A stretch of DNA of 64,000 nt from an uncultured Methanomassiliicoccus sp. (lineage in GTDB: Archaea > Thermoplasmatota > Thermoplasmata > Methanomassiliicoccales > Methanomassiliicoccaceae), in assembly GCA_905202485.1 (NCBI GenBank), contig CAJKRY010000004.1, positions 1 through 64,000 of the forward strand, in the 5' to 3' direction. Made by a program: the position numbers and the translations under genes. A model generated the notes under the pieces. That model saw nothing but the letters and a program-made list of their open reading frames with translations. It was not told where the DNA came from and did not search any database. Below are positions 58,045-64,000 of the stretch, one piece after another; position 1 is the first letter of the stretch, and every line of letters starts with the position of its first letter.

Positions 58045-60615
58045 ATGATAGAAAAGCTAGCTAGTCTCATAACTAAACGTTATAAGTGGATCATTGCAAT
58101 CTGGATTGTTGCATTAATCATTGCAGTGCCATTTGTTCCTAAGTTGAGTCAGGTCTTAGTGTATGACGAGACTCAAATGGCTCCTCCAGATGTTGAATCA
58201 ATGTCTGCCCAGGATTTCATAAGTGAGAATTTTGGAAATGCTGAGGCGGTCCCAGGTACGATTGTTGTCCTGGAATCTCCCGAAAGCATTACCGATACAG
58301 AATCTTTGAATTTGATCTACTCGATACAAAGTCAGCTGTATGAAAAATACGGGTCTGATGTAATTGTAACTTCAGTTTATACGCCTCTTCAAGAAATTTT
58401 AATCATAATGAACGGGGCATATCAACAAACTCAGGCTCAGTATCCAATTTTGACTGAAGATCAAATTGCAGAGGCAGTACTTAATAAATTAATCGAAAAT
58501 GGTGCATTACCTTCTGACTTAACACCGCAGCAGCGGATGCAGCTAACCGCCGTAATTAAACAGGCTGGACAGCTGGGAGTTTCTCCAAGCCAGTCTGCAG
58601 TGCTTGCACTTAACAAAGCTCTGACAGAAGAAATGGGCGGAATAAGCAACATCGAAGCTCTATTCCCTGTACTTGGAGACTCACTAGCACTCCTTGTCTC
58701 TGAGAATGGAAAAATTACTATGATGACTCTCTCTTACGGAGAGAAAGGTTCAGCATCAGACGAACAACTTTCTGAGCTCAGGGAAATCATCAACGGTGCT
58801 GCTGAAGGAACATCCATACAGCATTGGATTACCGGTTCAGATCCACTGGGATCAGACCTTGAAGAAAGTACAATGAGCGATCTGAGAATTATCGAGCCAG
58901 TTACAATTGTTCTGGTTTTAGTCCTCATTGGTCTTTTCTTCCGCTCTCTCTTAGGCGCTGTAATGCCGCCACTCTCAGTCGGTATTGCATTAGGTATCTC
59001 TTTCTCGTTAGTGTACTTACTAAGCTTTGTAATGCAGATTCACTACTCGGTAGAAACTCTCATGCTTACAGGAATGATGGGAGCAGGGTGTGACTATTGT
59101 ATATTTATTCTGTCGCGTTATAGAGAAGAACGCAAAGCTGGAAGGGATAAGGAGAGCAGTGTAAAGGAATCAGTCATGTGGGCTGGAGAATCCATTGCTA
59201 CTTCCGGTGCAACTGTGGTCATCGGGTTTGGTGCTCTGGCAATTGCAAATTTCTCAATGCTTCAATCAATGGGTATTGCCTTAGCACTCGGTGTACTAAT
59301 TGCCTTACTTGTCGCTTTAACATTAATTCCTTCTTTACTCATGCTGTTAGGAGACAAACTCTTCTGGCCAGCTAAATTCAGCAAGCCCTCCGACCCTGAA
59401 ACTTTCAAAAAGAAGTCTATGAAGAAAAAAGACAAGGTTGGATACTTCACACGCAGTGCAAAGTTTGCCATTAAACATGCAAAAGTCATGGTAGTCGCCA
59501 TGGTTCTGATTTCAGTACCTGCAATTTATCTGGTAGCTGAAATGGATCAGAGTTATGACTTCGTAGGTGCCATGGCTGACACAGAAAGCACCGAAGGCCT
59601 TGCTGTATTAGGAGAAGGCTTCGGCGCAGGTGTAATCCAGCCTACTCAGATAGCAGCATCATTCGATGGTGAAATAATATCTTCAGATGGGCTTCCAACT
59701 ACTGCTCTTGAAGACGTAATCGAATTAGAAAATATGCTTGCTGGAATGGATGGTGTTGCTTCGGTAACTGATGTCCAACAGCAGCTGGAAAATGGAACGA
59801 TAGGGTCTATTTTGAATGAAGATCGTACTTCAATATTACTTACAGTAGTGTTCCAAAACGATCCATATGATGAAACTTCAATGAATGCCCTCAACGATAT
59901 GAGGGATATCGATCCTGAAGAACAGGGATGGACCTCTATGAATGCAATCTACGTCGGCGGCTCTACAGCTCTGATGTATGACATTTCACAGCTCGTTCAA
60001 AACGATATGAACACTGTCGAGATTGTGGTCGTAATCGCCATTTATCTTGTGCTTCTGTTCGTTCTGGGAGCTATTATCAGCCCGCTTAGGTCTATCATTA
60101 CAATTCTGCTCAGTATCTCTTGGACCCTGGCAGTAATGGTGCTGTTATTCCAGTACGGCTTAGGACAGGACATATTATGGATTGTGCCGATGGTTCTTCT
60201 TGTGGTCTGTTTAGGACTAGGAATGGATTATGATATTCTGCTTACCACGAGGATACGTGAAGAAATTGCGAAAGGAAAACCGAATGATGAGGCGATTGTG
60301 TACTCAGTCGAAAAGACTGGAGGAATCATCACAGCATGCGGTTTCATCATGGCAGCAGCTTTCGGAAGCATGATGCTGTCCAGTGGATACCTTCTCAAAG
60401 AATTTGGATTCGCTTTGATGTTTGCAATTCTCCTCGATGCTATGTTCGTCCGTATCTATCTGGTTCCAGCTATTATGTCTCTCTTAGGCAAGTGGAATTG
60501 GTGGGCACCGGCGCCTATCGCAAAAATCTATAAAAAGAGGAATGCCAGAAGATTAAAAAATGTCCAGGCTTCTCAAGACTATCTTTCTTCATGGCAAAGA
60601 AAACCAGAGGAGTAA
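58045..60615 (+). CDS. RND/MMPL-family membrane transporter
   Basis: An 856-residue transporter with two repeats, each of one helix, a large extracytoplasmic domain (about residues 35-280 and 510-650), and a five- to six-helix bundle. Intramembrane patterns include TGMMGAGCDYCIFILSRYREE and GLGMDYDILLTTRIREE, the MMPL-type GxxxDY with the proton-relay Asp. Long acidic/Gln-rich extracytoplasmic segments are typical of archaeal and actinobacterial lipid or hydrophobe exporters. GGAGGAAATT upstream supports ATG 58045, and a TATA-like TATAAATAC at about 57855 would give a leader of about 165 bases. Substrate unknown. Confidence 0.9.
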   Translation: MIEKLASLITKRYKWIIAIWIVALIIAVPFVPKLSQVLVYDETQMAPPDVESMSAQDFISENFGNAEAVPGTIVVLESPESITDTESLNLIYSIQSQLYEKYGSDVIVTSVYTPLQEILIIMNGAYQQTQAQYPILTEDQIAEAVLNKLIENGALPSDLTPQQRMQLTAVIKQAGQLGVSPSQSAVLALNKALTEEMGGISNIEALFPVLGDSLALLVSENGKITMMTLSYGEKGSASDEQLSELREIINGAAEGTSIQHWITGSDPLGSDLEESTMSDLRIIEPVTIVLVLVLIGLFFRSLLGAVMPPLSVGIALGISFSLVYLLSFVMQIHYSVETLMLTGMMGAGCDYCIFILSRYREERKAGRDKESSVKESVMWAGESIATSGATVVIGFGALAIANFSMLQSMGIALALGVLIALLVALTLIPSLLMLLGDKLFWPAKFSKPSDPETFKKKSMKKKDKVGYFTRSAKFAIKHAKVMVVAMVLISVPAIYLVAEMDQSYDFVGAMADTESTEGLAVLGEGFGAGVIQPTQIAASFDGEIISSDGLPTTALEDVIELENMLAGMDGVASVTDVQQQLENGTIGSILNEDRTSILLTVVFQNDPYDETSMNALNDMRDIDPEEQGWTSMNAIYVGGSTALMYDISQLVQNDMNTVEIVVVIAIYLVLLFVLGAIISPLRSIITILLSISWTLAVMVLLFQYGLGQDILWIVPMVLLVVCLGLGMDYDILLTTRIREEIAKGKPNDEAIVYSVEKTGGIITACGFIMAAAFGSMMLSSGYLLKEFGFALMFAILLDAMFVRIYLVPAIMSLLGKWNWWAPAPIAKIYKKRNARRLKNVQASQDYLSSWQRKPEE

Positions 60616-60653
60616 TCCTCTCTTTTTTATTTTTTTAAATCCTACTGTGAATT

Positions 60654-60851
60654 TTAGAAATAGAATATTACTCCGATTGCAACTACGACTATTGCAGCTG
60701 CAATAAGAAATACGTATTCTTTGGTGTTTGATTTCTTTGCTTTAGTTTCATATTCAGTCTTACACTTCTCAGAGCAGTATTCTTCGCCTTCAGTGATCGG
60801 CTCTTCGCATAGCTTACAATGTGAATGTGGTACGAGGCGTGCAGTCGCCAT
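60654..60851 (-). CDS. Small zinc-ribbon, single-TM protein (DUF2116-like)
   Basis: A 65-residue protein: four cysteines in CKLCEEPITEGEEYCSEKC (residues 12-30, treble-clef-like zinc site), a lysine-rich linker, and one C-terminal membrane helix (VFLIAAAIVVVAIGVIFYF). This is the tail-anchored layout of the archaeal DUF2116 zinc-ribbon group. I chose ATG 60851; ATG 60866 is also in frame. It stands alone, convergent with the RND gene. Function unknown. Confidence 0.75.
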   Translation of the reverse strand: MATARLVPHSHCKLCEEPITEGEEYCSEKCKTEYETKAKKSNTKEYVFLIAAAIVVVAIGVIFYF

Positions 60852-60987
60852 GCTTCCTGCTAACACCGTGGCATGTACTTAAAGCATTATCCCGATCCTT
60901 ATGTTTCATACCAACTTAGCTGATTGACAATGTGTACATATGTCGCATCTGATCTTTCAGTTTATGCTGTATTCAACCCTCAAATTA

Positions 60988-61008
60988 TACGAAATTCGTA
61001 ATACGAAT
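60988..61008. promoter_or_regulatory. Three TACGAA half-sites at 7-base spacing
   Basis: TACGAA (60988), TTCGTA (60995) and TACGAA (61002) alternate in orientation every seven bases, about 100 bases before the ferredoxin gene at 61105 and upstream of its probable TATA (about 61055-61065). This looks like a multi-site operator. Similar TACGAA sequences occur near the glutamate synthase, lysine and larA promoters. Confidence 0.35.
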
Positions 61009-61104
61009 AACATTTGATCTAACAAACATTAAAATGACTACTCAAATCTAAATCAAATTTAAATATGCGGTACTTTGTGAACACCCTAATACGAGGGACT
61101 TCGG

Positions 61105-61536
61105 ATGAGACAAATACTTGTTGACCTAGCGAAATGTAAAGGATGCAGGCAGTGTGAAAAGGCCTGCTCTAATGCACATAGTGCAACAACAGGAGATTCA
61201 AAGCCGATCTCACGCGTGAAAGTCTTATTCACTAAATCAGAAAATGGAAAGAAAGGAAGTCCCTATCCAATGCGCTGTCATCAATGCGAGTTTCCGAAAT
61301 GTGCTGAAGCCTGCATGTCTGGTGCGCTTATCAAAACTAAAGACGGCGTAGTAATTCACGAAGATGAGAGGTGTGTCGGCTGTTGGATGTGTGTTATGAC
61401 CTGTCCATATGGAGCTGTATTCAGAGATGTGCAGAGAAAGGTGGCTGTAAAATGCGACACCTGCCTCAATGAAGAAGTTCCCGCCTGTGTAGCTGTATGT
61501 AAATTCGATGCCATGAAGATAGAGGAATCTGAATGA
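61105..61536 (+). CDS. CooF/HycB-like four-cluster ferredoxin
   Basis: A 143-residue electron carrier with cysteine sets for four [4Fe-4S] clusters: CKGCRQCEKAC, CHQCEFPKCAEAC, CVGCWMCVMTC and CDTCLNEEVPACVAVC. This is the CooF/HycB/DmsB pattern. GAGGGA about 10 bases upstream supports ATG 61105. Its stop overlaps the start of the FAD oxidoreductase gene, so the two are probably partners. No CO dehydrogenase or hydrogenase gene is next to it in the window. Confidence 0.9.
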   Translation: MRQILVDLAKCKGCRQCEKACSNAHSATTGDSKPISRVKVLFTKSENGKKGSPYPMRCHQCEFPKCAEACMSGALIKTKDGVVIHEDERCVGCWMCVMTCPYGAVFRDVQRKVAVKCDTCLNEEVPACVAVCKFDAMKIEESE

Positions 61537-62786
61537 TAAACTCTTACGATTACATCATAATCGGAAACAGTGCAGCCGGCATTGGCTGTGTTGAAGGCAT
61601 CCGGAAAGTGGATGCGACCGGTTCCATTGCGATATTGTCTTACGAAGACATTCATGCATATTCTAGATGCATGATTACTCATTACATCTCAGGACACATC
61701 GATGAAAAGAAAATGTACTTCAGAAAGGAGAATTTCTATGATGAATGGAATGTAACTCCTTATCTGGGACGCAGGGCTAAGAAGATAAACAGGTCTTCAA
61801 AGACTGTCAGGCTGGATAACGGCGAGGAAATTCAGTACAAAAAGCTTCTGTTGGCGACAGGCGCTGCGCCTGCACCCTATGACGTTCCTGGAAGTTCATT
61901 AGATGGCGTTTATTTTCTTCGCACAATCGCTGATTCGGAAGCTATTCTGAATGATGTAATCGAAGGTGGAAAAGCTGTGATTCTTGGCGGCGGACTTGTA
62001 GGTATGAAAGCTGCAGATGCCTTGAATGAACGGGGCATGGATGTTACAATTGCCATAGCCTCTTCTCAGCTGCTGTCTCAGACTATGGACCGCTATGGTG
62101 CAAAACTCATCAGAGATGCAGTAGAATCTAACGGCATACATGTTCTGACAGACAGTCCCGTCAAAGAGATTCTCGGCGACGATCATGTTACTGGAGTTGA
62201 ATTTGAAGGCGATGAGATAGTTCCTGCTAATTTAGTAATTCTGGCAAAAGGAGTCCGTCCGAATACGATCTTGGCAAAAACCTGCGGAATTGATGTTGAT
62301 TACGGTATTTTGGTCGATGAATATATGAAAACTTCCGACGATGATATTTATGCTGCAGGAGATGCCGCTGAAGCTTTAGATCTGATACGCGGAGGAAAAG
62401 TAGTCCATGCGATCTGGCCCAATGCTTTGGAACAGGGCCGAATTGCAGGCATGAATATGGCCGGCTCACACATAGCCTACCAGGGAGGCATAGGCATGAA
62501 TTCTGCAGAGTTCTTCGGTGTTGCTGCAATCAGTATGGGTCTATGTCGCAGCAGGGACGAAGACGGTTTAGAAGTCTTAATCTGCAAAGATGAAGAAAAA
62601 AGAACATACCGAAAAATTGTTCTGCAGGACAATGTGATTGTCGGTGCGGTGTGCATTGGAAATGTTGAATGTGCCGGCGTATTTAACGGATTGATCCTGA
62701 ACCGCACGGATATTTCTAGAGTAAAAGAATTGCTGCTGGAAGACGACTTTGATTACGCCAAACTGGTTGGAGCCGGTCTGGATTAA
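61533..62786 (+). CDS. FAD-dependent pyridine nucleotide-disulfide oxidoreductase family protein
   Basis: A 417-residue two-dinucleotide-domain flavoprotein: FAD loop YIIIGNSAAGIGCVEGI (residues 7-23), KLLLATGAAPAP, NAD(P) loop AVILGGGLVGMKAADAL, and the C-terminal FAD contact DDIYAAGDAAEALDL. It resembles the FNOR genes found next to cooF, and nitrite reductase/rubredoxin reductase-type enzymes. ATGA overlap with the ferredoxin gene suggests it passes electrons between that ferredoxin and NAD(P)H. Substrate inferred. Confidence 0.9.
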   Translation: MINSYDYIIIGNSAAGIGCVEGIRKVDATGSIAILSYEDIHAYSRCMITHYISGHIDEKKMYFRKENFYDEWNVTPYLGRRAKKINRSSKTVRLDNGEEIQYKKLLLATGAAPAPYDVPGSSLDGVYFLRTIADSEAILNDVIEGGKAVILGGGLVGMKAADALNERGMDVTIAIASSQLLSQTMDRYGAKLIRDAVESNGIHVLTDSPVKEILGDDHVTGVEFEGDEIVPANLVILAKGVRPNTILAKTCGIDVDYGILVDEYMKTSDDDIYAAGDAAEALDLIRGGKVVHAIWPNALEQGRIAGMNMAGSHIAYQGGIGMNSAEFFGVAAISMGLCRSRDEDGLEVLICKDEEKRTYRKIVLQDNVIVGAVCIGNVECAGVFNGLILNRTDISRVKELLLEDDFDYAKLVGAGLD

Positions 62787-62825
62787 TCAGAGGGTTTTAT
62801 TTACGTCTACTCACTTCTACTGAAT

Positions 62826-63218
62826 ATGTGGAAAGTCTTGGGTGTTGAAACTCCTATTATCGCTGCTGGAGATGTTTGGATCGATAAAATGTCCGAACTT
62901 TCTTCTAGAAAAAAAGACGCTCCTAAATTCAGGGAATTATTATCTAAAGCAAACATCCGTTATTATTTTGATACAATCAGAGAAGTTCATGTTTTTTATG
63001 TCAAATTTCCGTCTGATGTAGAACTTCCGGATCTGGAATTTTTCAGAGACTTTATAATTAAGTTAGAAAAGAGTTCAAAGATTCCTGTTGTTGAGTACGA
63101 CGGCGAATCTCAGGTGCACACGACCATCATATCTTCTGATGAAGAGCAGGATGATCACGTGGGAAGAAACGCCTGGTGGGAACTAGGCGAAGATGAAGTG
63201 CGTAAGTATGCTTTCTGA
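62826..63218 (+). CDS. Uncharacterised 130-aa soluble protein
   Basis: A 130-residue protein without recognised motifs. It has a basic first half (SSRKKDAPKFRELLSKANIR) and an acidic C-terminus with ISSDEEQDDHVGRNAWWELG. No cysteines, signal or membrane segment. A TATA-like TTTTATTTA at 62795-62803 lies about 27 bases before ATG 62826 and no ribosome site is seen, so the mRNA is probably leaderless, which supports a real gene. I do not recognise the family. Confidence 0.65.
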   Translation: MWKVLGVETPIIAAGDVWIDKMSELSSRKKDAPKFRELLSKANIRYYFDTIREVHVFYVKFPSDVELPDLEFFRDFIIKLEKSSKIPVVEYDGESQVHTTIISSDEEQDDHVGRNAWWELGEDEVRKYAF

Positions 63219-63240
63219 CTACTTACATAAATTCTTTTTT

Positions 63241-64000
63241 TTAACAGAAGCACATAAGCGCATCTAATTTTGCCAATCCCAGATCAGGCTCAGAGTTCTG
63301 CACTGAAACCCATTCTTTAACTTTGGACATTGCTCTTCCTGAAGACACGATTGATTTTGCACGTTCATATCCTGACTCAATATCTGCTACATGATCACTG
63401 ATGTACAATATGGCGGCTGCATTCAAGCACACAATATCTTCCCTGTTGCTGCTTTCTTTTCCTTCCATTAGTCTTAAAAATCTTACAGATTCATTGGATC
63501 TCTCAGTTGCAAGAATGTCCCTTTCATCATCGCATTTAATGTTCAGAGTTTTTGGATCAAATGTGTATTCAGTGATTGATCCGTCAGGTTTCATTTCAGC
63601 AATGAATGTAAGTCCAGATGTTGAAATCTCATCCATTCCGTATCTGCCATCACTGCTTTTTCCATGAAATACCATTGCTTTTTTAAATCCGATTTCTTTC
63701 ATTGTTTCCAGTGTCGGTAGGATCATGCTTTCATCGTAGACGCCTCTGGCACCTATTGTAGGAGACGCCGGATTGGCTAACGATGCTGCGATATTCAATA
63801 TCGTTCCAAAACGAAGCTGGCTTAAGATTCTTCCAAGAGCGCAAGGATGAATTTTGGACGACATACCGTTGAAGATTCCGATGTTTGCATTCTCTATTGA
63901 TTTCTTCACAATGCTGGCATCACACTCGACATCAATGCCTATGGACTCAAGCAAGTCTACTGTTCCACATTTTGAGGTGATAGCTCGAGCCCCATGCTTT
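63241..64000 (-). CDS. trpD: Anthranilate phosphoribosyltransferase (partial, runs off the window)
   Basis: The C-terminal three quarters of TrpD, which joins PRPP to anthranilate in tryptophan synthesis. The frame stays open to base 64000; the visible N-terminal edge reads KHGARAITSKCGTVDLLESI, the TrpD motif KHGNRxxSSxxGxxDxLExLG. Then come LGRILSQLRFGTILNIAASLANPA (the R-x-lG-xRTifNilGPLxNPa region, diverged), MVFHGKSSDGRYGMDEIS, and a C-terminal helical part. The start codon lies outside. No other trp gene is visible. Confidence 0.9.
   Translation of the reverse strand, partial: KHGARAITSKCGTVDLLESIGIDVECDASIVKKSIENANIGIFNGMSSKIHPCALGRILSQLRFGTILNIAASLANPASPTIGARGVYDESMILPTLETMKEIGFKKAMVFHGKSSDGRYGMDEISTSGLTFIAEMKPDGSITEYTFDPKTLNIKCDDERDILATERSNESVRFLRLMEGKESSNREDIVCLNAAAILYISDHVADIESGYERAKSIVSSGRAMSKVKEWVSVQNSEPDLGLAKLDALMCFC

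Noticed and set aside
1..64000. tRNA, rRNA, CRISPR arrays, insertion sequences, prophage genes
   Set aside because: Intergenic gaps were read on both strands and none showed a tRNA-type TPsiC arm with a cloverleaf, spaced direct repeats or a transposase/integrase-like ORF.

Overview
The window looks like a chromosomal segment of a methanogenic archaeon of the order Methanomassiliicoccales (Thermoplasmata, methyl-dependent hydrogenotrophic methanogens), probably from a gut-type clade. The assignment is inferred from gene content: an Fpo-type complex I operon with no FpoF or FpoO; archaeal lipid genes (CDP-archaeol synthase, GGPP synthase, geranylgeranyl reductase); archaeal Csl4, Nob1 and type II GAPDH; a TiaS-related protein resembling methanogenesis marker 11; a Thermoplasmata-type Ogt-endonuclease V fusion; and very sparse use of TAG as a stop (three genes only), as expected for an organism that decodes TAG as pyrrolysine. 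I found no tRNA, rRNA, CRISPR array, insertion sequence or origin. Gene density is high, and only one gap exceeds 300 bases (7392-7735).

Layout. 1-9.5 kb (+): an MFS transporter, a small conserved protein, an XPD-like helicase, then a run of lipid, nucleotide and repair genes (carS, pyrE, family 4 UDG, marker-11-like protein, cis-prenyltransferase), and a B12/radical SAM protein. 9.5-10.3 kb: proC on the minus strand. 10.5-20.7 kb: a contiguous fpoABCDHIJ1J2KLMN operon with a strong TATA element and a nearly leaderless start. 20.7-26.7 kb: a CBS protein, the GGPP synthase-reductase pair, nob1, and a minus-strand operon for an HTH-CBS regulator, a METTL5-like methylase, Csl4 and a THUMP-less ThiI. 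26.8-30.9 kb: a three-subunit archaeal glutamate synthase facing an Lrp regulator. 31-34 kb (-): a COG0523 GTPase with its cysteine-rich regulator, and GAPDH. 34-37.2 kb: ilvB-ilvN-ilvC. 37.3-40.3 kb: TerC, an HNH nuclease and pgk.

40.5-43.2 kb: a tight cassette (DUF1848 protein, SPL-like radical SAM protein, Fpg) that looks laterally acquired. 43.2-49.9 kb (-): a lysine operon (Lrp, dapA, dapB, lysC, lysA, dapF, dapL) using the LL-diaminopimelate aminotransferase route. 50-54.4 kb (-): thiL, amrS, a nitroreductase, the Ogt-EndoV fusion and panE. 54.6-57.8 kb: a LarA-type racemase with an HdrD-like iron-sulfur protein, then folP. 58-64 kb: an RND/MMPL exporter, a small zinc-ribbon membrane protein, a CooF-like ferredoxin with an FAD oxidoreductase, an orphan protein, and trpD running off the right edge.

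How it fits together. The headless Fpo complex would oxidise a reduced carrier without an F420 module. Its FpoI subunit carries four rather than two [4Fe-4S] motifs, and an HdrD-like protein and a ferredoxin-FAD oxidoreductase pair elsewhere in the window are possible electron-transfer partners. The remaining genes are mainly biosynthetic (lysine, branched-chain amino acids, glutamate, isoprenoid lipids, folate-type pterin, CoA, thiamine diphosphate) and DNA repair. Best candidates for something new are the extended FpoI, the DUF1848-SPL-Fpg cassette with its promoter palindrome, the LarA-HdrD-like pair, and TAG codons followed closely by a second stop.
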